Shown in pieces: positions 8,525 through 16,314 of a stretch of 36,952 bases of DNA. The stretch is taken from assembly GCF_002257665.1 (NCBI RefSeq), contig NZ_MQWB01000001.1, forward strand, positions 45,649 to 82,600, read 5' to 3'. The notes beneath the pieces are model-generated. The model worked only from the letters and a program-made list of their open reading frames with translations. It had not been told where the DNA came from and ran no database searches. The stretch comes from Rubricoccus marinus. Lineage in GTDB: Bacteria; Bacteroidota; Rhodothermia; Rhodothermales; Rubricoccaceae. Position 1 is the stretch's first letter. Each line of letters begins with the position of its first letter. Both the position numbers and the translations under genes were made by a program.

Positions 8525-8576
8525 TTCGACCAACCCCGCCGCTCCTTCGACGAACACGCGCCCCCGTTCGACCGGG
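8525..8576 (-). promoter_or_regulatory. three LytTR/AlgR-like boxes, 21-bp period, upstream of the epimerase
   Basis: On the minus strand the boxes read CCCGGTCGAA (8576-8567), GTTCGTCGAA (8555-8546) and GTTGGTCGAA (8534-8525), spaced exactly 21 bp. The start codon follows after 83 nt. Direct repeats two helical turns apart fit a dimeric or tandem LytTR regulator, and GTTCGTC matches the AlgR core. Confidence 0.6.
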
Positions 8577-8601
8577 CCTCTGGCGCCAGAGGCCTCTGGC
8601 G
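8576..8601. repeat. chain of three alternating decamers
   Basis: Three decamers in alternating orientation share their ends, giving 26 bp with both a GGCGCC and an AGGCCT centre. It abuts the outermost box of the epimerase promoter. The same 26-bp arrangement occurs at 14795-14820, and the complementary phase at 26144-26169. Confidence 0.85.
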
Positions 8602-8636
8602 TCTGCGGGAAGACGCGCGCGGTACCCGGTGGCCCC

Positions 8637-8935
8637 TCAGCCGTGCACCAGCGCCTCGTAGAGATCGACCCACCCGGGATTCTCCTCTTCGATCAGACGC
8701 AGCTTCCATGCCCGCCTCCACTCTTGAGCTGCTTCTCCCGCGCGATGGCGTCGACGACGCGCGGATGCTCCTCGAACCAGACGAGACGGTGGGTGCCATG
8801 CGCCTTCGAGAACCCGTCGTGCGCGCCCTCCTTGTGCTCCCGGACTCTGCGGACGAGGTCGCTCGTCACGCCGAGGTAGAGCGTCCCGTTGCGCTGACTG
8901 GCGAGGAGGTAGACGAAGCCGGTCTTCTGAGACAT
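8637..8935 (-). pseudogene. frameshifted small GIY-YIG endonuclease-like gene
   Basis: From the ATG at 8935 the frame reads MSQKTGFVYLLASQRNGTLY, LGVTSDLVRRVREHKEG and DAIAREKQLK, the small single-domain GIY-YIG (URI/YhbQ-like) family. After codon LK the frame goes wrong. The expected continuation, EWRRAWKLRLIEEENPGW and onward to a stop at 8637, is found in the next frame. Restoring one G in AAG(G)AGTGG near 8724 joins the halves, so a 1-bp deletion inactivated the gene (or the read has an error). An intact paralogue lies at 33268-33567. The pseudogene sits 67 bp from a family-A element (9003-9180). Confidence 0.85.
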
Positions 8936-9272
8936 GGGCTGAGGATAGAGCACGAGCCTCTGGCGAAGGATCCAGACTCGCCCCCCTCGCTCCCACCTAC
9001 AACGTCATCCCCGCGAAGGCGGGGATCCAGAGTATCGGGAACGACCTCAGGCTGCCTTCTCGGCTCAGGACGCGCGCCAGAGGCGGTGCCGCCACGGCCT
9101 TTCCCTCCCTGCGTCGCCAGAGGCCTCTGGCGAAGAAAGCAGTCGTCACTCTGCATTCCCGCCTGCGCGGGAATCACGACTGAAAGGGCTCTACTGAGAA
9201 AGGGTGGTTCGCGATATCTACCGGCGTTCGTGTGAGGGCGGGATGCGCCTCTGGCGCCAGAGGCGCGGCGAC
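8936..9272. other. intergenic region holding element A1
   Basis: This 337-bp gap contains one decamer near 8956, the complete family-A element at 9003-9180, and about 90 bp of otherwise unremarkable sequence ending in a decamer palindrome near 9247-9264. I see no gene in it. Confidence 0.7.
9003..9180 (+). repeat. family-A intergenic element, copy A1
   Basis: About 178 bp. The left end CGTCATCCCCGCGAAGG continues into its own complement and GATCCAGAGT. The right end, read on the minus strand, is GTGATTCCCGCGCAGGC and continues the same way, so the ends are inverted repeats that are each also hairpins. The interior carries CGGGAACGAC, a CGCCAGAGGC, a TTTCCCTCCCTGC tract and a decamer inverted pair, all shared with A2-A5. 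Translated fragments such as IPAQAG are repeat artefacts. Confidence 0.9.
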
Positions 9273-10457
9273 CTAGCCCAGAGCGGGCGCCAGTGCGGCG
9301 GGCACAGCCACGCCAGAGGCCTCTGGCGCGAGGGCCGCTTCGTACTCCGCGAGCATGAGGCGGGCGGCGTGGTCCCAGGAGAAGGTGGCGGCGCGGCGGC
9401 GGCCTCGGGCGGAGAGCGCGCGGCGGAGCGGCGAGCTACCCAGGACCTGCTGGAGCGCGGCGGCGATCTCGGCGGGTTGGCGCGGGTCCGTGAGGAGCGC
9501 GGCGGCCCCTGCGACCTCGGGCATCGACGCGGCGTCCGACGTGATGACAGGCGCGCCGCAGGCCATCGCCTCCAGGATGGGGAGGCCGAAGCTCTCGCGC
9601 AGCGACGGGTAGAGGAACGCGTCGCACAGGCTGTAGACCGCAGGGAGGTCCGCGTGGGCCATGTAGCCGGGGAGGACGAACAGGTCGGCCAGGTCCATCG
9701 CGCCGAGGGCGCGGAGGTGCGCGGCGAGGGCCTCTGGCGCGAGGTCGGCGACGACGAGCGGGACGGGCGAGTCCGTGCCTCTGGCGTAGCGGACGTAGGC
9801 GTCCACGGCGCCCGGAATGTTCTTCTTGGGGTCCGTGTTGCCGAGGAGGAAGACGAAGCGCTCGGGCAGCGCGTAGCGCTCGCGGACGGTGCGGAGGCGG
9901 CCCGGGTTGGTCTCTGGCGCGAACGTCTCGCTGACGGCGTTGGGGACGACGCTCAGCACGCCAGAGGCCTCGGGGAAGCGCTCGGCGATGCGGCCGGACT
10001 CGTACGTCGAGACCGTGGTCACGCGGGCGGCGCGGCGCACGGCGCCGGGCACGACGGCGCGGCGGTACTGGTTGCCCAGCCGCTGGTAGGCCGATCCGCC
10101 GCGCAGCAGCGGGCTCCCACCCTCCATAAAGATGATGTCGTGCAGCGTGAGCACGACCGGGACGGGCGACGCCAGAGGCGCCGTGTTCGCCGTGCAGTGC
10201 AGCAGGTCCACGCCCGCGGCTTTGGCAGCACGCGGCAGCGCGATCTGCTCCCAGGTCGGGTACGAGCGGGCCTCCACCTCGACGACCTCCAGGTTGGCCT
10301 CTGGCGCGAGGCAGCGGTCCTCGCCGGGGCGGACGAACGCGACGAACTCGTGCTCGGGCGCGAGCGCCGGGAGCCGCCGGAGCAGCTCCAGCGCGACGAT
10401 GTCCATCCCGTGCTTGCGTGCGCGAAAGAGGCGCTGGGCTTCGATTCCGATCCTCAT
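9273..10457 (-). CDS. glycosyltransferase family 4 (GT-B, group 1)
   Basis: 394 residues from MRIGIEAQRLFRARKHGMD. The N-terminal Rossmann half contains DLLHCTANTAPL and VLTLHDIIFMEGG. The C-terminal half holds the nucleotide-sugar site: LLGNTDPKKNIPGAVDAY and SLRESFGLPILEAMACGAPV, with the E-x7-E motif of GT4 enzymes, then SDAASMPEVAG. It should be a soluble or membrane-associated cytoplasmic enzyme that adds one sugar to the lipid-linked repeat unit, often mannose or a similar sugar. Its start overlaps the upstream glycosyltransferase by 4 bp. The last 20 residues ([11 protein letters not shown] and onward) are decamer-encoded and probably not part of the fold. Confidence 0.92.
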   Translation of the reverse strand: MRIGIEAQRLFRARKHGMDIVALELLRRLPALAPEHEFVAFVRPGEDRCLAPEANLEVVEVEARSYPTWEQIALPRAAKAAGVDLLHCTANTAPLASPVPVVLTLHDIIFMEGGSPLLRGGSAYQRLGNQYRRAVVPGAVRRAARVTTVSTYESGRIAERFPEASGVLSVVPNAVSETFAPETNPGRLRTVRERYALPERFVFLLGNTDPKKNIPGAVDAYVRYARGTDSPVPLVVADLAPEALAAHLRALGAMDLADLFVLPGYMAHADLPAVYSLCDAFLYPSLRESFGLPILEAMACGAPVITSDAASMPEVAGAAALLTDPRQPAEIAAALQQVLGSSPLRRALSARGRRRAATFSWDHAARLMLAEYEAALAPEASGVAVPAALAPALG

Positions 10458-11617
10458 GAGGGGGCGGTGACGTGGGCCGCGGTGTGCGGCGTGTGAATGA
10501 AGGTGCGGTTGGCGCCTCTGGCGGAGAGACCCGCGCGGAGCATGAGCACGAGCGCGCCCGGCAGGTGGAGGAGGTCGCGGCCGAGGCTGCGCCAGAGGCC
10601 CGCGGGGATGCCGAGTGCGATGGCGAGACCGAGCGCGAGGCCGAGCGCGACCCACGGCGCCAGAGGCGCGCCCGCAAGCGCGGCCAGGACGGTGAGCACG
10701 GGCACGGCGCCGAGGAGCAGCGCGCGCGGCGGCAGGATCATCTGCAGCGCCTTGTCGGCGTAGTCGGCGTTGCCGGTCCGGGCGAGCGAGAGCAGCGCGG
10801 GGCCGAGGTGCTGGCCGGCGTAGTGCGCCTGCGCGGCCAGCCAGCGGCGCCTCTGGCGGACGAAGACATCGGGCGCGGCCGCCTTCTCGTCGTAGATGAC
10901 AGCCTCTGGCGCGTAGGCGATGCGCGTGCGGCTCCGCGTCAGCTCCAGTTCGAGCTCCTTGTCAAAGCCGCCGATGGCCTCGGCGCGGGCCATCAGGTCG
11001 GTGAAGAGCGTGGCATCGAAGGCCATGCCGGAGCCGATGAGGGCGGCGCTCAGGCCGAGCGCGGCGTGGCCGCGGCGGAAGATGTGGTTGTTGACGTGCT
11101 CGGAGAGCGCATCCAGACGCGCCAGAGGCGTGTCGAGATTTTTGGCCACGCGCTGCCCCTGCACGACAGGCGAGAGTGCCCGCGCGTCGTCCAGCCTCGC
11201 GAGGGCGCCAGAGGCCATCACGTTGTCGGCGTCGAGCACGACCACGGTCTCGTAGAGGCCCGGCGGGAAGGCCTCGGTCGCGGCGCGGAGGGCCTTGGCT
11301 TTGGTGGAGCGCTCAAACTGCACTTGCAGGACCGTCGCGCCGAGCGCCAGAAGCTGCTCGTTCGTCTCGGGCTGGAGCCCGTCGGCGATCACGATCACAT
11401 CGAAGCGGTCCGACGGGTAGTCCTGCGCGAGCGCCTGCCGGGCGCTTTCGACGATCACGGCGTCCTCGCGGTAGGCCGGAAGCAGCACGGCGGTCTTGAG
11501 CCGGGCGCCCGCCTCGGGCGTGGAAATCCGCCTCGCGCGGCCCGCGATCGCGAAGACGAGGAGGTAGCCGACGGCGAGCGCCAGAGGCGCCCAGAGAAGC
11601 GTGAAGAGGACGGTCAT
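10454..11617 (-). CDS. membrane glycosyltransferase, family 2
   Basis: 387 residues from MTVLFTLLWAPLALAVGY. One N-terminal membrane helix is followed by a GT-A domain with AVLLPAYREDAVIVES, IADGLQ, VLDADNVM (DxD), a probable base in the YDEKA region, and RQRRRW, the Q/RxxRW motif of processive family 2 synthases. Three or so C-terminal membrane helices follow (about 290-365). It overlaps both neighbours by ATGA and belongs to a tightly coupled three-gene glycosyltransferase set (12594 to 9273). RQRRRW suggests acceptor or chain binding at the inner membrane, but the product is unknown. Confidence 0.9.
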   Translation of the reverse strand: MTVLFTLLWAPLALAVGYLLVFAIAGRARRISTPEAGARLKTAVLLPAYREDAVIVESARQALAQDYPSDRFDVIVIADGLQPETNEQLLALGATVLQVQFERSTKAKALRAATEAFPPGLYETVVVLDADNVMASGALARLDDARALSPVVQGQRVAKNLDTPLARLDALSEHVNNHIFRRGHAALGLSAALIGSGMAFDATLFTDLMARAEAIGGFDKELELELTRSRTRIAYAPEAVIYDEKAAAPDVFVRQRRRWLAAQAHYAGQHLGPALLSLARTGNADYADKALQMILPPRALLLGAVPVLTVLAALAGAPLAPWVALGLALGLAIALGIPAGLWRSLGRDLLHLPGALVLMLRAGLSARGANRTFIHTPHTAAHVTAPS

Positions 11618-12594
11618 GCCGAGATGCGGATGGGGCCTCTGGCGCGAGCGCGGCGGGCGGCGGGGCGGTCGAGGGCGACGAGGGCGGGACGCGGCGCAAG
11701 GCGCTCGTCGGGCGTGAGGCGTGGGTGCGAGAGGTGCCACGCGAGGCCCTGCCCGACGGCGCGGACGTGGTCCCACTGGCCCGCGAGGGCGAAGCGGACG
11801 GTGTGGACGAGGCTCGCGAGGAGCACAAACGCCATCGCCAGAGGCGTCCGCCAGCCGAGGCCGTTGCGGCGCAGGTAGAGCAGCCGGTTGCGCGTCTGGA
11901 AGCGCGTCTTGAGCGGGCTCGCCTTGCCGACCGTGACCGACTCCTTGTGCCAGACCGTCGACTCGGCGACGTAGTGGGCCTTCCATCCCGCGCGGCGGAG
12001 GCGCGTGCCGAAGTCGATCTCCTCGTAGTAGATGAAGAAGTCCGCCCCCAGCATCCCGACGGTTTCCAGCACGGCCCGGCGGATCAGCAGCGCGGCGCCG
12101 TGGCCCATCTCGGTCTCGCCAGAGGCGTCGTGCTGGCCGCGGTCGATCTCGCCGGAGCCGACCCAGCGCGCCTGCCCGCGGAACGGGTCGACGGCGGTCC
12201 CGCCAGCGTACTGGATGCGCTCGGGATCGTGGTAGTAGCGGATCTTGGGCGAGGCAGCGCCGATCTGGGCGTCGGCCTCCATCGCGACGACGAGCGGCTC
12301 CAGGAAGTCGGGCTCCACCTCGGTGTCGTTGTTGAGCAGCAGCACGTACTCGCCTCTGGCGTGGCGCATGCCGAGGTTGTTGCCGCCGGTGAAGCCGAGG
12401 TTAGTGGCGCTCTTGATCAGACGCGGGCGCGGCGAGTAGGCCGCGATCTTCGCCACGTCGTGCGCCTCGGAGCCGTTGTCCACCACGACGACCTCCAGGT
12501 TGGGGTACGTCGCGCGGGAGAGCGAGGCGAGGAGGTCGCAGGTGACCTCGGCCTGGTTCCAGTTGAGGGTGACGATGGAGACGAGCGGCGGCAT
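11614..12594 (-). CDS. glycosyltransferase family 2, rhamnosyltransferase-like
   Basis: 326 residues. MPPLVSIVTLNWNQAEVT opens a GT-A fold with VVVDNGS, NLGFTGGNNLGMRHA, LLLNNDTEVEP (the NND variant of DxD) and FFIYYEEIDFGTRLRRAG, a typical catalytic-base and acceptor segment of WbbL/rhamnosyltransferase-like enzymes. A single hydrophobic stretch (about 252-270) may anchor it to the membrane. It is the first gene of a three-gene overlapping set. Two LytTR-type boxes lie 61 bp upstream. Rhamnose as donor is a family-based guess. Confidence 0.92.
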   Translation of the reverse strand: MPPLVSIVTLNWNQAEVTCDLLASLSRATYPNLEVVVVDNGSEAHDVAKIAAYSPRPRLIKSATNLGFTGGNNLGMRHARGEYVLLLNNDTEVEPDFLEPLVVAMEADAQIGAASPKIRYYHDPERIQYAGGTAVDPFRGQARWVGSGEIDRGQHDASGETEMGHGAALLIRRAVLETVGMLGADFFIYYEEIDFGTRLRRAGWKAHYVAESTVWHKESVTVGKASPLKTRFQTRNRLLYLRRNGLGWRTPLAMAFVLLASLVHTVRFALAGQWDHVRAVGQGLAWHLSHPRLTPDERLAPRPALVALDRPAARRARARGPIRISA

Positions 12595-12655
12595 GGCGTG
12601 CGGGGTGTCGGAGTGCCCGCAGGATCCGGCCTCTGGCGCCAGAGGCGGGCCGCGC

Positions 12656-12686
12656 TTCGACGAACGCCCGCTCTGGTTCGACGAAC
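12656..12686 (-). promoter_or_regulatory. two LytTR/AlgR-like boxes upstream of the glycosyltransferase trio
   Basis: On the minus strand GCGTTCGTCGAA occurs twice with the cores starting exactly 21 bp apart (cores at 12656-12665 and 12677-12686). The nearer box ends 61 nt before the start codon of the 12594 gene, the same distance as at the TolC-like gene. Confidence 0.65.
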
Positions 12687-12797
12687 GCCGGGCGCGCGTC
12701 TTTGGGGCCTCTGGCGGCGCCTCCTCGGGCGACCCAGCGGGTCGCCCCTACGCGTCTTTGGCGCCAGAGGCGCACGGCCAACGCTCGCATTTCCATC

Positions 12798-12996
12798 CGT
12801 CATTCCCGCGCAGGCGGGACCGCGCAGCGTCACCACAGGTCATCCAGAGTGATGAGTGCATACCTCGCCAGAGGTCTCTGGCGGTGCAAGGAGGGAAAGG
12901 CCGTGGCGAGGCCGCCTCTGGCGCTCGTCCTGAGCCGCTAGAGTATTCAGAGGGTCGTTCCCGGTACTCTGGATCCCCGCCTGCGCGGGGATGACG
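12798..12996 (-). repeat. family-A intergenic element, copy A2 (reverse orientation)
   Basis: The same element as A1, inverted: the GGTACTCTGGATCC end lies at about 12963-12976 and the terminal ATGACG at 12991-12996. The other end is longer than in A1, A3 and A4, carrying an extra CGCGCAGCGTCACC-containing stretch that is also present in A5. B1 starts 17 bp further on. Confidence 0.85.
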
Positions 12997-13013
12997 CTGT
13001 AGGTGGTAGCGAG

Positions 13014-13227
13014 CGTCGCCCTCCCCCGACCCCTCTCGTCCGGGAGGGGAGGAGAGGCTGAGCCTCTGGCGCCAGAGGCGGATGTTCTACGCCGCTCCTG
13101 CCTACGACCCTCCTCCCCCAGACGGGGGAGGTCGGGAGGGGGTGACCGGGCGAGCGCGATGCAGGCCTCTGGCGCCGTGCTGGGTCCCTCCCTCCTCAGT
13201 CCTGTCTCCCCCGAAAGAGGGGGCGTT
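13014..13227 (+). repeat. family-B GC-rich element, copy B1
   Basis: About 214 bp, shared with B2 (21105-21318). It starts CGTCGCCCTCCCCC and has a CCGGGAGGGGAGG arm, a decamer palindrome, a CCTCCCCCAGACGGGGGAGG hairpin, GTGACCGGGCGAGCGCGATG and GGCCTCTGGCGCCGTG. It is rich in short C-run/G-run hairpins. The polymerase gene reads into it from the other strand and stops at 13102. Confidence 0.85.
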
Positions 13228-14733
13228 CAGTCCCCCAGGGACATGCAAGGCCGCCTCTGGCGCCAGAGGCGCGTCCCCGGCCGACGCCGCATCGCCAGAG
13301 GCCTCTGGCGGAGAATCCAGCCGCGGCGCGAGGTACAGCGCGGCGACGCTCAGCGCGACGATGATGCCCGTCGGCATCTGCCCGAGGACCTGGTTGCCGT
13401 AGCTCGCCACGGCGATGCCGCAGAGCCCGGCGAAGAGCGCCGCGAGGCGTTGGCGCAGCGCGGCGTCGCGCACGCGCAAGAGGCGGCGGAGGGCGCCCGC
13501 CAGAAGCGCGGCGAGGCCCGAGAGGTAGAGCCACAGGCCGACCGGCCCCTGCTCTGCCCAGATCTTGACGTACCACGAGTCCAGCGCCAGCTCCGCCAGG
13601 AACGTGCCCGGCGAGAAGCGCTGGCCCCAGTAGCCGCCCGAGCCCACGCCGCCGCCGAACGGGCGGCTCTGGAGGTAGGCCTTCAGCTTTTTCTGGTTCT
13701 CCAGCCGCACCTGCAGGCTCGGGTTGTCCGAGCCCTCCACGACCGCCGTCCGCATCCGCTGCACCTCGTAGATGCCGCTGCCGACGCTCGTGAACTTGAG
13801 CGCGCCGTAGACCATCGCGAGCGCCACCATGCCCATCACGAGCAGCCGCCAGTTGCCGCTGAGGAGGAAGTAGACGAAGAAGCCGATCATCGGCACCGCC
13901 ATCGCGCCGCGCGTGCCGGAGATCAGCAGGCCGTAGATGCCGAGCACGCCCGCGACGGCGAGCAGCACCTTGCGCCAGAGGCCCTCGGGGCCGAGCGCGA
14001 GGATGATCGCCGCGAGCCCCATGTGGCCCATCGCGGCGCCGAACTGGCCGGAATCGGAGTAGAACGAGAAGACGCGGAGCTTGCCGAAGAGGAGGTGCGT
14101 GGACAGGTTGCCGGGCACGTTGAGCCACGCCTGCTCGGCGCCGTCGAGCCCAATGAGCTTCTGCTTCGCGCCCCACAGCACGCCGAGGACCGAGAAGGCG
14201 AACCAGAGCCAGAGCAGCCGGTCGAGGTCGCGCCGGTCTTTGATGAGCAGCAGGAACAGCGGGACGGCCAGAAACGGGTACAGCGCCACGCCGCGCATCG
14301 CGTAGAACCACGCCGCGATGCTCCGCGCCTCGGGGTTGACGATCTGAAGCAGGTTGTAGGCCATCCAGACCGTGACGGCCACCACGGCGCCGTTTTTCAG
14401 CCGGTCCCACTCCCACTCGCGCGGCCGCAGCGCGACCGCCAGAAGCGTGAGCGCGAGAAAGGCGTCCACCAGCAGCCCCGTCGGCGCCGGGACGTAGCGC
14501 GTGATGCCGACGCCCACGAACGCCACCACGAGCGTCGCCGCGAGCCCCCAGCGTGGGTCCAGGATGACGCTGCGGACCACGTAGAGCGCCGGCACGAGCC
14601 CCACGAGCGCGAGCCCCACCAGCAGCCCGCCTCTGGCGACCGCGAGCCCGAGGACCACCGCGCCGATCACCGCCGCCGCGCCGATGGCGATGCGGCGCGG
14701 GCCTCTGGCGTCGTCGGTGGGGAGGTCGATCAC
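13102..14733 (-). CDS. Wzy/O-antigen-ligase-like membrane protein
   Basis: 543 residues from a GTG at 14733 (VIDLPTDDARGP). An ATG 38 codons upstream would add repeat-derived sequence, so I reject it. About ten to twelve hydrophobic helices are visible. A large loop after about residue 330 contains VEGSDNPSLQVRLENQKK and FGGGVGSGGYWGQRF, the pattern of the Wzy_C/O-antigen ligase superfamily, which polymerises or transfers lipid-linked glycans at the outer face of the inner membrane. Roughly the last 70 residues (from SPPEASGDA) are low-complexity, and the final 42 or so are encoded inside B1, so the natural C-terminus has been extended by repeat DNA. It lies between the flippase and the glycosyltransferase trio. 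Confidence 0.85.
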   Translation of the reverse strand: MIDLPTDDARGPRRIAIGAAAVIGAVVLGLAVARGGLLVGLALVGLVPALYVVRSVILDPRWGLAATLVVAFVGVGITRYVPAPTGLLVDAFLALTLLAVALRPREWEWDRLKNGAVVAVTVWMAYNLLQIVNPEARSIAAWFYAMRGVALYPFLAVPLFLLLIKDRRDLDRLLWLWFAFSVLGVLWGAKQKLIGLDGAEQAWLNVPGNLSTHLLFGKLRVFSFYSDSGQFGAAMGHMGLAAIILALGPEGLWRKVLLAVAGVLGIYGLLISGTRGAMAVPMIGFFVYFLLSGNWRLLVMGMVALAMVYGALKFTSVGSGIYEVQRMRTAVVEGSDNPSLQVRLENQKKLKAYLQSRPFGGGVGSGGYWGQRFSPGTFLAELALDSWYVKIWAEQGPVGLWLYLSGLAALLAGALRRLLRVRDAALRQRLAALFAGLCGIAVASYGNQVLGQMPTGIIVALSVAALYLAPRLDSPPEASGDAASAGDAPLAPEAALHVPGGLNAPSFGGDRTEEGGTQHGARGLHRARPVTPSRPPPSGGGGS

Positions 14734-14794
14734 GGGAGGGAAGCTAGATGTGTGCAGGTATCGGCCGGGTGCGCGCGGGCGTGAGGGGGGCGCG

Positions 14795-14820
14795 GCCTCT
14801 GGCGCCAGAGGCCTCTGGCG
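14795..14820. repeat. chain of three alternating decamers
   Basis: The same 26-bp arrangement as 8576-8601, located 22 bp before element A3. Confidence 0.85.
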
Positions 14821-14841
14821 TTCCTCCTTCCCCACCACCAA

Positions 14842-15017
14842 CGTCATCCCCGCGGAGGCGGGGATCCAGAGTACCGGGAACGACTCTCAGGCTGCCCTCT
14901 CGGTCCAGGACGAGCGCCAGAGGCGGCCCCGCCACGCCCTTTCCCTCCCTGCACGCCAGAGGCCTCTGGCGACACCAGTGCTCATCACTCTGGATTCCCG
15001 CCTCCGCGGGAATGACG
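14842..15017 (+). repeat. family-A intergenic element, copy A3
   Basis: About 176 bp. CGTCATCCCCGCGGAGG left end, GAGTACCGGGAACGACTCTC, interior decamer, TTTCCCTCCCTGCACGCC, decamer pair, GACACCAGTGCTCATCACTC, then a GGATTCCCGCCTCCGCGGG right end with terminal AATGACG. It is closest to A4 by eye. Confidence 0.9.
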
Positions 15018-15035
15018 GCTGGGGGGGCTTGCTCT

Positions 15036-16313
15036 TCACCGGCTACCCACCACCATCGGGAGCACGGCGCCAGCGCGCGCCAGAGGCACCTCGCGGGAGA
15101 GGAGCCAGAGGCCGACGAGCACGCCCACCGCCGTCATGCCGACCGTGACCGCGGCCACGCCGGTCACGCCGAAGCCGAGCGACAGCGCGAGGGCGTCGCC
15201 CGCGAGGTTGGCCGCGAGCATCGCGCCGACCTTGAGCGTGTTGAGCTGCGGGCGGCCCAACGCGTCGAGCGCGAGGCCGAGAAAGCGGTCGAGCGGGAGC
15301 AGGAGCGCGTAGAGGAGGAACCAGCGGAAGGCTGCGCCCGCCTCGGCGTAGGCCTCGCCGCCGAGGAACGCCGTGGCCTCTGGCGCGAACACCCAGCCCA
15401 GGACGGCGGCAGGCAAGAGGAGCAGCGTGAGGCCGCCCACGTCGCGCCAGAGGCGGGAGCGGAAGGCGTCGTGCGCCCCCGCGCGGGCCGAGCGCGCGAG
15501 CGCCGGGAACGCCGCGACGGCGAGGCCGCGGATGGGCACCTCGGCGGCCTCGACGAGTTTTTGGGGCACGCCGTAGAGCGCGACCGCGGCCGGACCCAGG
15601 ACCGCGCCGAGGATCAGCGCGTCGGCGCTGCGCAAGAGGTTGGCGCCGACGGTTGTGACCGCGCTGAAACGGCCGAAGCGGAGCAGCGCGCGGATCTCCG
15701 TGCCTCTGGCGAGACGCACGAGGCGAGGCCGCGCCCACCCGAGCCCGATCGCGAAAAGGGAGACCGCCCCGTGGATGCCTGCGTGCGTCCACGCCAGCGC
15801 GCCGACCGTCAGGCCGTCGCGCATGAGGACGACCGCGACGACGAACAGAACGCTGACCGCCAGCCGGAGCGCGAGCACGCGCCCAAACCGCTCCTCCGCC
15901 TGCGCCCGCCACGCCGCGACCGTGTGCCCCAGCCCGCCGACCATCAAGGCCGGGAACGCTGCGAAGGCCGTCCAGAACACGCCCGCGCCGCCCATCGCGC
16001 CCGCCCCAAACCCGCCGCTGGCGACGAGCGCCGTGACGCCGAGCGCGAGCGCCCACGCGGCGCCGAACGACTGGTCCGACGCCTCTGGCGCGGCGCCAGA
16101 GGCCCGCTGCACGAGCGCCGCCTGCACGAGCCCGCTCCGCAGCATGTCGAAAAACGTGGCGACCGTGAGGTAGAGCACCCACGCGCCGAAGGCCTCTGGC
16201 GAGAGCGCCCGCGCGACCATCGCGAAGCCCGCGAAGCCGAGAATGGCGCCCGCGGCCTGGGCGCCGAGCGAGAGGGCGCGAGGCCCCCGGAGAAGGGAGA
16301 TCAGGCGGCGCAT
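15036..16313 (-). CDS. polysaccharide flippase (Wzx/MATE-like)
   Basis: 425 residues, almost entirely hydrophobic, with about twelve to fourteen membrane helices. The N-terminus (RRLISLLRGPRALSLGAQ, then FAMVARALSPEAFGAW) is typical of polysaccharide biosynthesis proteins of the MOP superfamily. LYGVPQKLVEAAEVP and AFPALARSARAG around the middle match the conserved lipid-sugar exporter pattern. It would flip undecaprenyl-linked repeat units to the periplasmic face for the polymerase at 13102-14733. It starts 1 bp after the stop of the upstream glycosyltransferase, so the two are surely co-transcribed. Confidence 0.9.
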   Translation of the reverse strand: MRRLISLLRGPRALSLGAQAAGAILGFAGFAMVARALSPEAFGAWVLYLTVATFFDMLRSGLVQAALVQRASGAAPEASDQSFGAAWALALGVTALVASGGFGAGAMGGAGVFWTAFAAFPALMVGGLGHTVAAWRAQAEERFGRVLALRLAVSVLFVVAVVLMRDGLTVGALAWTHAGIHGAVSLFAIGLGWARPRLVRLARGTEIRALLRFGRFSAVTTVGANLLRSADALILGAVLGPAAVALYGVPQKLVEAAEVPIRGLAVAAFPALARSARAGAHDAFRSRLWRDVGGLTLLLLPAAVLGWVFAPEATAFLGGEAYAEAGAAFRWFLLYALLLPLDRFLGLALDALGRPQLNTLKVGAMLAANLAGDALALSLGFGVTGVAAVTVGMTAVGVLVGLWLLSREVPLARAGAVLPMVVGSR

Positions 16314-16314
16314 C

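Larger units (their letters stand above)
12595..13101. other. intergenic region with boxes, A2 and most of B1
   Basis: This gap of about 500 bp holds no gene. From left to right it contains a 61-nt leader with a decamer palindrome, two LytTR-type boxes (12656-12686), further decamers, element A2 (12798-12996) and the left part of B1 (from 13014). The polymerase gene ends inside B1. Confidence 0.7.
14734..15035. other. intergenic region holding element A3
   Basis: This gap of about 300 bp contains a 26-bp chain of three decamers (14795-14820) and element A3 (14842-15017). There is no gene and no LytTR-type box. Confidence 0.7.

Noticed and set aside
6753-8879. Plus-strand open frame of about 708 codons opposite the acyltransferase and epimerase genes
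   Set aside because: Antisense shadow that crosses several real genes and a promoter region.
9001-9180. Short frames encoding IPAQAG or LDPRLRGDD-like peptides in family-A elements
   Set aside because: They arise from the repeat ends and recur with each copy; no independent evidence for a protein.
10325-10350. GACGAACGCGACGAACTCG inside the GT4 gene resembling two boxes
   Set aside because: Within coding sequence, spaced about 9 bp rather than 21, and explained by the conserved protein sequence.
13082-13402. Plus-strand frame overlapping element B1
   Set aside because: Composition follows the repeat and the opposite strand holds the end of the polymerase gene.
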